Positions 56,725 through 64,000 of a DNA stretch of 64,000 bases are shown in pieces. The stretch lies in contig NZ_CP074136.1 of assembly GCF_018316655.1 (NCBI RefSeq), positions 80,774-144,773 on the forward strand. Direction: 5' to 3'. The notes beneath the pieces were generated by a model that was given only the letters and a program-made list of their open reading frames with translations, had not been told where the DNA came from and made no database searches. How positions within the stretch are numbered: position 1 is the stretch's first letter; the number at the start of each line of letters is the position of its first letter. The position numbers and the translations under genes were made by a program. This DNA comes from Nocardiopsis changdeensis (GTDB lineage Bacteria; Actinomycetota; Actinomycetes; Streptosporangiales; Streptosporangiaceae).

Positions 56725-57441
56725 TCACAGCGGGGGGAGCTGGTTGACGAAGTAGCCGATCACCCCACCGAGGAGGAGAGAGATTCCCCCCGTGATGGTA
56801 TTGGAAATGTACGTCACCCGATGCTTCTCCCAATGCGTGGGCCGCGTCGACCGGGGTGCGTTGATGATGCGTGCCCCTACGGGAAGCTTCGCGGCCCGGA
56901 ACATGTAAGAGGTGATGGTGCTTATTAGCGCCGAGAAGATCAAAGCGGACGAAGCTGCTGTAATGAATACCTGGGCTGGTGGTGCGTCCTCTTGTGTCAA
57001 GAAGTAAAAAAGGATCACCATGGCCAAGAGGCATAGTGCCACGGGGCCAGCCAGCCCGTAGAGGAGCGCCTGCTGCCGCACCCTTGTCATCGGTTTCCCC
57101 CTGCGCTCTGCACAGGCGTCCAGGATCCTCTGGGCGGTGCCCAGTGCTGCGTCGTCCGGGTTGACGATGTGGATTTTCGCCTCCCCGGGATCCAGGGTAA
57201 CCGTCAAAGAAGTCTTCCCCCTCTCGCTTTTCATGGTGAGGGAATTGATCTCCTCCCTGTCATAATCCTTGAAATCGGAAGGCAGTTCACCCTTGCTTCC
57301 CGCGTCGTCGTGAAAGTCGATCTCTAGTGTGTCGAACGAGCCGTGGATGATTGTCGCGATGTCCACGAGTTCCTCTTGGAAGAGGACGATGGGGCCGAGG
57401 TCGAAGGATTTAGTGGGATCCTTTGATCGAGTGATCGGCAT
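56725..57441 (-). CDS. membrane protein with three helices and soluble N-terminal domain
   Basis: 238 residues from ATG 57441. The first 120 residues are soluble and acidic (LVDIATIIHGSFDTLEIDFH, TLDPGEAKIHIVNPDDAALG). Three membrane segments follow: about 125-148 (GLAGPVALCLLAMVILFYFL), 157-178 (VFITAASSALIFSALISTIT) and 212-235 (ISNTITGGISLLLGGVIGYF). The GC content is clearly below that of the neighbours, suggesting recent transfer. No family recognised. Confidence 0.65.
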   Translation of the reverse strand: MPITRSKDPTKSFDLGPIVLFQEELVDIATIIHGSFDTLEIDFHDDAGSKGELPSDFKDYDREEINSLTMKSERGKTSLTVTLDPGEAKIHIVNPDDAALGTAQRILDACAERRGKPMTRVRQQALLYGLAGPVALCLLAMVILFYFLTQEDAPPAQVFITAASSALIFSALISTITSYMFRAAKLPVGARIINAPRSTRPTHWEKHRVTYISNTITGGISLLLGGVIGYFVNQLPPL

Positions 57442-57614
57442 CTGCGAGATCCTTGGGGGTCGTAGTAGAGGTTCTCCAGCGATCAGTTTGCCGGGGGTGG
57501 CTCGCTGCTGCTTTCACCGGGCCGTAGCCGGGCGGAGGCTCCCGCCGGCGTTCAGTGCGACATAGAGGGTGTCGCCCAGGGCGCCGGCGGGAGGTGCGGT
57601 GACGGTCCCCTCTC

Positions 57615-60260
57615 CTACTGGTTGTCGTAGGCATGGGCGAGGGCGCGCAGCGCTTCGGCGACCTGCGGGTACTTGTTGATCGGGGGCCGGTTGGGGCGAA
57701 GGGCCATCACCCCCCTCAGGGCGCCGCTGATGGTGGCCTGGTGCCCGGTCTCCACGACCTGCACCAGGTGGTGGAGCGCCCTGTAGGTGTTCGCCCACCC
57801 CAGGTCGCCGCTGCCCAGGTGCGGGGCGGCGGCCGTGATGAGCCGTCCCACCGCCACGGCCAGCTCTGGCGCCGAGGGCAGCGTCCGGGCTGCGGCGTCC
57901 TGCCATGTCTGCTCCGGATCGCCCAGGTCCCCCAGATCCAACCCCAGCTCCCCCGGGACGGGGCCGGGGTTGTCGGCGCGCCAGCGTTTCCAGGCCGCCG
58001 CCAGCGTCTCCCACGCCAGGGTGAGCGCACCAGGGTCGTCGGCGGGCAGGTCGATCTCCTCCAGAGCCGCCACCTGGTCCAGGGCCTCGGGCAGCTCATC
58101 GGCCAAAGCGGCGTCCAAGTCGGCGAACAGCGCGTGGAAGGCCGGTGCGGCCGCCACCGGGGCGTGCCCGGGAGCGTCGGCGGCCAGCAGCCCGACCCGG
58201 GCGGCCCGAATGAGGCCGCCCAGGTGGCGGGCCACGTCCTCGGGCAGGCCGGCGTCGGCGACCAGCATGGGCACGTTGACCGGGGCCTCCAGGTGCCGGG
58301 CGTGGGTCTGAAGCTCCAGCACCAGCTCCCCCCACTCCGGGAGCCCGTACGCGTCCAGGTGCGGCAGGGCGTGCAGCAGCGTCCGCATCCGCCGCGGATC
58401 CCTGCTGGTCAAGGCGGGATCGACCGCCGCCAGGGCGTGGCGCAGCACGCCGTCGCGCTGGCGGCGCGCGGCCAGGTGCGCGGCGGTGGCGAAGCGGCCC
58501 ACGGATGCGGCCAGCGCGGTGGCCGCCGCGCGGGTCAGCCCGCCCCGGTGCAGGGCCAGACCGTACCCGGACAGTCCTGCCCCCTTACCGTCCTCGGGTT
58601 CGGACCCGGCGGGGGGTTCGGTGGGGCCGGTGGCGATCCGGTGCAGCACCTGCCAGGCGCGGGCGGTGTCCGGTTCACGGATGAGCTGCGCGACGGCGGG
58701 TCCGTTCACCGCGGACAGTGAACGCACCACCCGGCCCAGGGCCGCGGCGTTCCCGGTGCGGTAGGCGTCGATGAGTGCGCCCAGCCCCTCGCCCAGGGGG
58801 TGGCCGATCCCGGAGCGCACCAGCGCGGGAAGGACGTCGCGGTCGCACAGCTGCGCCAGGGGTTCGGCGGCGGCCGTGGGCAGTCCGGCGGCCGCCACCA
58901 GGTCCGGGCGCGGGGTGAGCGGCCCCCAGTTGCGCCACGCGCGCTCCCACAGCCGCTCCCCGGCCGTGCCGAGGAGGCGTGCGCGCTCGGCGTCGCCGAG
59001 TGCGGCCACGGCCGCCAGCGGCTTCTCCAGCAGGGTGGGGGCGCCGGTGTCGATGGCATTGGCCAGGGCGTCCAGCGCGTTCGCGGCGGTGCCGGGCTCC
59101 AGCTCGGACGGCACCTGGCGGATGTGCCCGGCCAGGGCCAGCAGGTTCTGCACCGCGTCCCATTCTGACCGCGTGGGGGTGCTCCGGGGGGTGCCGCCGC
59201 TGCCGGGCGGCACGGTGGCCGGCAGCGGTGCGCTGTCGGCGTCCCAGGCCCGGTGCGCCTGCTGCCACAGCCGCTCCCCGTCCTCGCCCAGAGCGCGGGT
59301 CCGCTCTGCGGCATCCAGGCCGGCCACGGTCGCCATCGCCTGGTCCACCAGGTCCGGGACACCGACGTGAAGCGCCTGCCCCAGGTCGCGCAGTGCCCTG
59401 GCGACCGGCCCCGGGGCCAGGACGGGCAGCAGCACGTGGATCCGCTCGTACAGCTCCACCAGCGGGTGCACCGGCCTGTCGGCGGCGCCCGGTGCGGCCG
59501 CGGGCGGGGCGTCCAGGGCGGCGACCGCGGTGTCGGAGGCCAGGGCCCACGGGCTGTCCCGGACGGCCTCGCGCAGGATGTCCAGAAGGTCGGCGCGGGT
59601 GCCGGGCCGCACCCCGGCGAACTCGGTCAGGGCCTTGTGGGCGCCGTCGTTCTTGGGGTGGCGGGCCGCGGCCGCGGTCACCGCGGCCAGGGCCGGGTCG
59701 GTGAGCCAGTGGCCCACCAGGTGGGGGGTCTCCTCCAGGGTGGCGGTGAGCAGGACCGCGCCCAGCAGCCGGGCGGCCGCGTGGGCGAGGTAGGGGCCGG
59801 GCGGGTCGGCGATGGCGGCGATGAGGTCGCTGGCGCGGGAGATGTGGGCGCCCAGGGTAGGGGGCAGGGGGGCGGTGTAGTCGGGGTGGCGGGCCGCGGC
59901 GCGGTCGAACTTGTCGCGGGCGCCGTCGGCGGTGAGCCCCAGGGCTTTGCCGATGCGGGGCCAGGACCAGCCGCGGCTGCGGGCGGCGCCGATGGCCATG
60001 AGGGCGGCCCGGTCCACGGCGGCCTCGGCGGGGGTGATGCCGCGCAGGAGCCGGGTCAGGTCGGGGTCGGTGGTGTCGGGGGCGGGGCGGCCGCCGGTGG
60101 CCTCCAGCGCGTCGGCGGCCGCCAGCAGGGCGCGGGCCGCTTCCGGCGACGGCGGGCCGGGGGTGCGCCCCGCAGAAGACTGTGCGGTGCTCGGACCCCG
60201 GTGCGCGGACCCGGGGGCGGGCTCCACAGGCACGGTGCAGGTGGTCGGCTTCGTACTCAT
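57615..60260 (-). CDS. large helical protein with N-terminal HTH-like module
   Basis: 881 residues from ATG 60260. An N-terminal disordered segment leads to a module at about 80-125, AALMAIGAARSRGWSWPRIG then KALGLTADGARDKFDRAAAR, that looks like a helix-turn-helix. Similar modules are found in the plus-strand genes at 60669 (GMTWEEIAVVRRKTSGSSYR) and 63412 (GVSWDDLAALRGHAGGASTQ). The rest is about 700 residues of Ala/Leu-rich helices with recurring WERAWRNWG-like and ERTRALGEDGERLWQQAHRA segments, probably a solenoid. No catalytic motif is visible. It is divergent from the paralogue at 60669. Confidence 0.7.
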   Translation of the reverse strand: MSTKPTTCTVPVEPAPGSAHRGPSTAQSSAGRTPGPPSPEAARALLAAADALEATGGRPAPDTTDPDLTRLLRGITPAEAAVDRAALMAIGAARSRGWSWPRIGKALGLTADGARDKFDRAAARHPDYTAPLPPTLGAHISRASDLIAAIADPPGPYLAHAAARLLGAVLLTATLEETPHLVGHWLTDPALAAVTAAAARHPKNDGAHKALTEFAGVRPGTRADLLDILREAVRDSPWALASDTAVAALDAPPAAAPGAADRPVHPLVELYERIHVLLPVLAPGPVARALRDLGQALHVGVPDLVDQAMATVAGLDAAERTRALGEDGERLWQQAHRAWDADSAPLPATVPPGSGGTPRSTPTRSEWDAVQNLLALAGHIRQVPSELEPGTAANALDALANAIDTGAPTLLEKPLAAVAALGDAERARLLGTAGERLWERAWRNWGPLTPRPDLVAAAGLPTAAAEPLAQLCDRDVLPALVRSGIGHPLGEGLGALIDAYRTGNAAALGRVVRSLSAVNGPAVAQLIREPDTARAWQVLHRIATGPTEPPAGSEPEDGKGAGLSGYGLALHRGGLTRAAATALAASVGRFATAAHLAARRQRDGVLRHALAAVDPALTSRDPRRMRTLLHALPHLDAYGLPEWGELVLELQTHARHLEAPVNVPMLVADAGLPEDVARHLGGLIRAARVGLLAADAPGHAPVAAAPAFHALFADLDAALADELPEALDQVAALEEIDLPADDPGALTLAWETLAAAWKRWRADNPGPVPGELGLDLGDLGDPEQTWQDAAARTLPSAPELAVAVGRLITAAAPHLGSGDLGWANTYRALHHLVQVVETGHQATISGALRGVMALRPNRPPINKYPQVAEALRALAHAYDNQ

Positions 60261-60441
60261 GGGGGCGAAGCTACACGCCTCAGGCCGGTGACCGCAGGCG
60301 AACGCCGCATTCGGATCGCCTGGTTTCCACCCCGCAGGGCCGAAGCCGGGGCCGAACACCGGATGCCCCATGCGGGGGATCACCCTGGTTCGAGGATGCG
60401 GGGGTTTCCCCCGCCCGCGCATAACTGGCCTTATGCGCCAC

Positions 60442-60456
60442 CGTCCATGATGGACG
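60442..60456. promoter_or_regulatory. 15-bp palindrome in divergent region
   Basis: CGTCCATGATGGACG is perfect around a central base, and CGTCCAT recurs near 60584. It lies in the 408-bp gap between divergent paralogues; TACGAT near 60490 may be a -10. No other feature is seen in the gap. Confidence 0.45.
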
Positions 60457-60668
60457 ATCCTCATTTCTCAGAAAACTTTCGGGAAGCAAGCTACGATCAC
60501 CTGTGACAGACGGGGCCGGTTTTCGCGGGTGGGCATGTCTGACCTGTGAGCACCCCCGAACCGTGACCCCAGAACCACGACCGTCCATGAGGAGTCCCCG
60601 ATGGGCCCGACCGACCCCGCGCGCTCGCCCGCAGCGCGCACCGACCGCATCCACCGAGGGGGGCGCCG

Positions 60669-61916
60669 ATGAGCCGGCTCCTCACCGCCCCCGACGGCGC
60701 CGTGTGGGCCGAACAGGTCCTCACCGCCCGCTACCCCGAGCTGGAGGCGCAGGCGCACGGCATCGCCTCGGTGTTCGCCGTCCTGGCCGTCTCCAGGCTC
60801 GCCGCGGATGTCACCCTGCGCCAGCTCGGCGTGGACGGCGTGGAGCCGCTCACCCCCGACCAGGCCCGCGCCGGCCTGGTCCTGGTCGAGGACGCCACCC
60901 GCGCCCCGCGCTTCGCCGAGCTGCTCCTGGCCCACAGCGCCCACGCCCTCGGAATGACGTGGGAGGAGATCGCCGTGGTGCGCCGCAAGACCAGCGGCTC
61001 CAGCTACCGCAAGCGCCTGGACCGCATCCAGGCCGAGTTCTTCATCCCCACCTACGAGCTGCCCGCCCGCCCGGTACTGGGCGAGTACGGCAAGCACGCC
61101 AAGGCCCTGCTACAGGAGGCGCTCGAGGGCCGCCTGGTGAACCCCCACCAGAACGCGGCGGCCGCCGACCTGCTCGCCGCCCTGCTGTTCGTCCGCACCG
61201 AGGCGGGCCAACCCGCGCAGGCGCTGCGGACCTGGCTGGAGACCGCGAACCTGGCCCCCGCCCTGGAGGCCCTGGAGGACCTGGCCACCGACCAGGCCCG
61301 CGCCGCCCAGGACCTGCTCACCGCGCACACCACCGGTGACCAGCACTTCCGCGCCTCCGTCGAGAGCCTCGTCGTCCTGGCCCTGTCCCACCTGCCCGAC
61401 CCGGAGCACCCCATGTCCACAGACCCCCGCGCCCAGCCCCCCGGCTCCCCCGCACTGGTCCTTCTGTCCCAGGCCGCCCGCACCTTCCTGGCCTGGTGGC
61501 TGGAGGAGGACGACCCCGACACCGCCCGGACCATCAAGCAGCGCGGGACGGCGCGACTGGACGCCGAGCGCATCGACGCCCTGCTGGAGGAGCTGAAAAC
61601 CCCGGACAACGTCGCCGGCCACGAGGAGGCCGTGCAGGACCTGCTGCGCGCGCGGGGGGAGCTGGCCGAACTGGACGCCGCTCGCACCGACATCGCCCGC
61701 ATGCGCGAGATCGGTTGGGAGGGCTTCCAACGCGAGGTCGAGGACGCCCAGGCCGCCGCCGGAGACATGTACCCCGACGGGTTCGGCCGCCTCTGCGACG
61801 CGCTGGGGCTGACCGGGGTCTACCGGGAGGCCGGCTTGACGGACGACCCCACCGAGGACGACGTGCAGCGGCGCGCCCGCGCCTTCGGCCTGTCGCCCAC
61901 CGTGTACCCGCGCTGA
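60669..61916 (+). CDS. hypothetical helical protein with HTH-like module
   Basis: 415 residues from ATG 60669. The N-terminal 200 residues parallel the gene at 63412: QVLTARYPELEAQAHGIASV against RILTARYPDLPAQAGTGTPH, then AVSRLAADVTLRQ, a helical stretch ending in GMTWEEIAVVRRKTSGSSYR, and LLAALLFVRTEAGQPAQALR. The C-terminal half has TFLAWWLEEDDPDTARTIKQ and RGELAELDAARTDIARMREI and looks coiled. No known function. Clustering with its paralogues suggests tandem duplication. Confidence 0.7.
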   Translation: MSRLLTAPDGAVWAEQVLTARYPELEAQAHGIASVFAVLAVSRLAADVTLRQLGVDGVEPLTPDQARAGLVLVEDATRAPRFAELLLAHSAHALGMTWEEIAVVRRKTSGSSYRKRLDRIQAEFFIPTYELPARPVLGEYGKHAKALLQEALEGRLVNPHQNAAAADLLAALLFVRTEAGQPAQALRTWLETANLAPALEALEDLATDQARAAQDLLTAHTTGDQHFRASVESLVVLALSHLPDPEHPMSTDPRAQPPGSPALVLLSQAARTFLAWWLEEDDPDTARTIKQRGTARLDAERIDALLEELKTPDNVAGHEEAVQDLLRARGELAELDAARTDIARMREIGWEGFQREVEDAQAAAGDMYPDGFGRLCDALGLTGVYREAGLTDDPTEDDVQRRARAFGLSPTVYPR

Positions 61917-61931
61917 CGGGAGGAAGCCCTC

Positions 61932-62309
61932 ATGGAATTCGCTGACCTGTGGCGCAGGCTCACCGGCCGCGGCGCACGCACGGGACCCGATGAGGCCGCC
62001 GACCCGTGGCGGTCCCCGGAGGGGGCCCGGCTGCTCGGGCGCCTGCACCGGGCCAACCCCGGCCTGGCCGCCGGGGTCGAACGAGGGCGTGAGCGGCGGG
62101 GAGAACCGGCGCCCGCACCGGAGCCGGGGGCCGTCGCCGCACCGGAGCCGGGCGGTCCCCTGCACGCCCACGAGGTGACCCCCGACGATGCCGCCTGGAT
62201 GCGCAGGATGGCGCACGCCCACTTCGCAGACGATGCGGTGGTCATGCTGCCCTCGGGGCGGACGGTCAGCGGCGCGGAGGTGCGCCGGTGGATCCAGGAG
62301 CAGGGCTGA
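61932..62309 (+). CDS. hypothetical protein
   Basis: 125 residues; ATG 61932 with GGGAGGAAG upstream, 15 bp after the previous stop, so probably the same operon. Basic N-terminal helix (FADLWRRLTGRGARTGPDEA), a low-complexity Pro/Ala/Glu segment, and a C-terminal motif DAAWMRRMAHAHFADDAVVM, then LPSGRTVSGAEVRRWIQEQG, that resembles the short helical ends of other proteins on this element. Function unknown. Confidence 0.65.
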   Translation: MEFADLWRRLTGRGARTGPDEAADPWRSPEGARLLGRLHRANPGLAAGVERGRERRGEPAPAPEPGAVAAPEPGGPLHAHEVTPDDAAWMRRMAHAHFADDAVVMLPSGRTVSGAEVRRWIQEQG

Positions 62310-62371
62310 CGGTGTGAGCCCTGCGCCGGGCCGGTCCGCCCGGCGCAGGGAACCGGCACGAGATCCGAGAT

Positions 62372-62466
62372 CGTCAAAGTGACGGTCTTAAAATTTTCTC
62401 GTCAAAGTGACGACATCACGCTAGATCCGCGCTATGATGGTTACATCAGAGATCGTCAAAGCGACG
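62372..62466 (+). promoter_or_regulatory. promoter with three CGTCA-N3-TGACG operators
   Basis: CGTCAAAGTGACG occurs at 62372-62384 and 62400-62412, and CGTCAAAGCGACG at 62454-62466; each is an inverted repeat with a 3-bp centre. TATGAT at 62433-62438 is the likely -10. The sites flank the promoter, which suggests repression by a protein that binds cooperatively. Confidence 0.65.
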
Positions 62467-62484
62467 AGAAACGGAGTGGTCGTC

Positions 62485-62988
62485 ATGGTGGCAACCCGCC
62501 GGGTGGGTCCCGGGCAGAACCCGTACCTGTCCCCGGAGGACGTGCGGACCGAACTCGCGGCCGAGGTCGAGGCGCTCCCTGCCGTCGAACTGCTGGCCCA
62601 GATCCTCGCCGCCCTGGAGCCCACCGACGTCCCCGCGAACGCCACCGTGGCCCTGGCCCCCACCCGCACGAGCGTCGCCGTCGGCGGCCGTATCGGCGAC
62701 GACGACCGGGAACTGACCGTGGCCGTCATCGGGGAGGGTTACGACCACTACCCCCGCACCCCCGCCGAGTCTGCCGCCCCCCGCGCGGACCGGCCGCTGC
62801 CCCTGGACGAGGTCGCCGCCCACGTGGACCCCGCCGACGGGGACTATGTCCTGTTGCTGGAGATCCTGCGCGCCCTGGCCGCCGTCGACCCCCAGATGAG
62901 CGTGGAGGCCATCGCCCCCGCCTACTGGGGGCCCGAGGTCATCGTTCGCACCCCGGGCGGCGACCGGCTCACCATCGCCACCGGCTGA
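62485..62988 (+). CDS. hypothetical protein under a three-operator promoter
   Basis: 167 residues from ATG 62485 with CGGAG upstream; an open frame to 62434 crosses the third operator. Sequence: SPEDVRTELAAEVEALPAVE, LLAQILAALEPTDVPANATV, then a beta-rich part (VALAPTRTSVAVGGRIGDDD, ELTVAVIGEGYDHYPRTPAE) and VLLLEILRALAAVDPQMSVE. Acidic, with no DNA-binding motif, so the repressor of its own promoter is probably encoded elsewhere. No family recognised. Confidence 0.65.
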   Translation: MVATRRVGPGQNPYLSPEDVRTELAAEVEALPAVELLAQILAALEPTDVPANATVALAPTRTSVAVGGRIGDDDRELTVAVIGEGYDHYPRTPAESAAPRADRPLPLDEVAAHVDPADGDYVLLLEILRALAAVDPQMSVEAIAPAYWGPEVIVRTPGGDRLTIATG

Positions 62989-62999
62989 CCACCCACCCC

Positions 63000-63030
63000 G
63001 GGGCCGCCGCCCCGTCCTGGCGGCGGCCCC
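63000..63030 (+). terminator. 12-bp GC hairpin
   Basis: GGGGCCGCCGCC and GGCGGCGGCCCC pair perfectly 12 nt after the stop at 62988. Confidence 0.5.
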
Positions 63031-63054
63031 ACCACACCGAGAACGGAGCACACC

Positions 63055-63339
63055 GTGGACCACCGCAAGGAAGCCCCCCGCACCAGCGCCGAGGACGTCG
63101 CCGAGCTGCTGGCCGCCATGTTCGCCGAGTACCCCATGAGCGACGGCCCCAAGACGACCATCGCCCTGACCGGCCCCGACGGCAAGACCCACAAGGCCGA
63201 GGCTGACCCCGAACAGCTCGGATGGCTCGGCAACCAGATCCAGGCCGGGCACGCCGACGCCGACCGCTCCCACTACGACCACCCCGACCACGGCGTGTGC
63301 GCCCACTGCGGACAGCACGAGGACGCCGTGCAGATCTGA
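63055..63339 (+). CDS. small hypothetical protein with CxxC and His cluster
   Basis: 94 residues; GTG 63055 with CGGAG upstream. Sequence APRTSAEDVAELLAAMFAEY, TTIALTGPDGKTHKAEADPE, then HADADRSHYDHPDHGVCAHC followed by GQHEDAVQI. The His/Cys-rich end may bind zinc. It is the second gene after the three-operator promoter, separated by a hairpin. No family recognised. Confidence 0.65.
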   Translation: MDHRKEAPRTSAEDVAELLAAMFAEYPMSDGPKTTIALTGPDGKTHKAEADPEQLGWLGNQIQAGHADADRSHYDHPDHGVCAHCGQHEDAVQI

Positions 63340-63350
63340 CCACCCACCCA

Positions 63351-63383
63351 AGGGCCGCCCCGACCCGTCCACGGGGCGGCCCT
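63351..63383 (+). terminator. 12-bp GC hairpin
   Basis: AGGGCCGCCCCG and CGGGGCGGCCCT pair perfectly, 12 nt after the stop at 63339. Confidence 0.5.
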
Positions 63384-63411
63384 CCCCGATCACCACCCCG
63401 ACAGGAACACC

Positions 63412-64000
63412 GTGACCAGAGACCGCCTCACCGCCGACGACGCCGTGCGCATCCTGACCGCCCGCTACCCCGACCTTCCCGCCCAGGCCGGAACCGGCAC
63501 CCCGCACACGTTCGCCGCGCTCGCCGTCGCCCGCGTGGCCGCCGACCTCAGTCGCGGGCCCGCCGACGGGTACGCCGCCGCGCCCGTGACCCGCCAGGAA
63601 CTGGACGCCGCCACCGTGCTGATCAGCGACGCCCACACCGGCATCGAGCACGCCGAGGTGATCATCACCGCCGCCCAGTACGCCCACGACGGCGTTTCCT
63701 GGGACGACCTCGCCGCCCTGCGCGGCCACGCCGGGGGAGCCAGCACCCAGAAGCGCCAGAGCAGGCTGATCGAGCGGCTCGGCGTCCCGGACACCGTGCT
63801 GCCCGTGGCCCCGACCCTGCCCGCGCACACCAAGCGCGCCCGCGCCCTGGTCGAGGCAGCCACCGCCGAGGAGCCCACCAGCCCCTACCTGGCGGCCCAG
63901 GCCGCCGACGTGCTCGGCGCGCTGCTTCTGGCCGCCCGGTACGACCAGGCCACCGGCGCCGACCTGCGCGCCTGGACCGAAGACCCCACGTTCACCGGAG
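63412..64000 (+). CDS. hypothetical protein, paralogue of the 415-residue gene (3' end outside window)
   Basis: GTG 63412 with GACAGGAA upstream; 196 residues are visible before the window ends. RILTARYPDLPAQAGTGTPH, LAVARVAADLSRGPAD, ITAAQYAHDGVSWDDLAALR, and QAADVLGALLLAARYDQATG line up in order with the protein at 60669. The HTH-like module GVSWDDLAALRGHAGGASTQ is the best-conserved part, and a related one occurs in the 881-residue protein at 57615. Function unknown. Confidence 0.65.
   Translation, partial: MTRDRLTADDAVRILTARYPDLPAQAGTGTPHTFAALAVARVAADLSRGPADGYAAAPVTRQELDAATVLISDAHTGIEHAEVIITAAQYAHDGVSWDDLAALRGHAGGASTQKRQSRLIERLGVPDTVLPVAPTLPAHTKRARALVEAATAEEPTSPYLAAQAADVLGALLLAARYDQATGADLRAWTEDPTFTG

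Noticed and set aside
1..64000. tRNA, rRNA, insertion sequences
   Set aside because: I looked for tRNA-like cloverleaf ends, transposase motifs (DDE, serine recombinase catalytic domain) and terminal repeats and saw none; only the tyrosine recombinase is present.

Overview
The window is very GC-rich DNA with many GTG starts, short Shine-Dalgarno sites (GGAG/GAGG) and a LexA box of the TCGAAC-N4-GTTCGA type. That points to an actinomycete. An aspartimide-type graspetide cluster like the one known from Thermobifida makes Nocardiopsaceae plausible, but this is an inference. There are no rRNA, tRNA, ribosomal or central-metabolism genes and most proteins match nothing I can name. A tyrosine recombinase, an ArdC-N-like protein, a solitary dnaE2 and many small orphan operons suggest a large plasmid or integrated mobile element. 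I see no replication initiator or conjugation gene inside the window.

Layout. 1-1610: end of a TPR protein and an XRE/DUF5753 regulator. 1673-5165: a graspetide (ATP-grasp RiPP) operon (precursor, ATP-grasp ligase, PIMT-like methyltransferase) with a divergent GntR regulator and a palindromic operator. 5266-8289: a PP2C-like protein, a DEDD exonuclease and an unknown gene that appears to share an operator with the exonuclease. 8461-14572: accessory genes with repeated leaders, a protein with four HTH-like units and a tyrosine recombinase. 14765-27208: a long block of unknown genes holding a Cas8e (Cse1) homologue, a Cas11e (Cse2) homologue, three pairs of type I-E-like repeats and several families of structured leaders. 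27323-31183: small unknown and membrane proteins, with relics. 31184-34330: SOS-controlled dnaE2. 34540-47357: unknown and membrane proteins, including a protein with a LexA-type DNA-binding domain but no protease. 47579-57441: RNase H-like protein, RapZ C-terminal-like protein, a large STAND-type ATPase with 36-residue repeats, and a tightly overlapping cassette with a transglutaminase-like protein. 57615-64000: an 881-residue helical protein and two paralogues that share a short HTH-like module.

The most striking feature is the set of repeated, covarying 5' leaders. Family I has an apical TTGGCC loop followed by GATACGACCG; it occurs five times, and four copies follow the same extended -10 promoter. 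Family II has a CCCCGC..GCGGGGAT hairpin resembling a type I-E CRISPR repeat plus a second hairpin, and occurs five times, once ahead of the cas11e-like gene. Family III has a GGTGAGGA loop and occurs three times, two of them in tandem. A fourth repeated block of about 100 bp carries a promoter with a GAGTAC-N6-GTACTC operator and occurs twice. Around cas8e are repeat pairs, two of them spaced exactly 61 nt with compensatory stem changes. This combination of orphan Cascade subunits, mini-arrays and repeat-like leaders is the best candidate here for an undescribed system.
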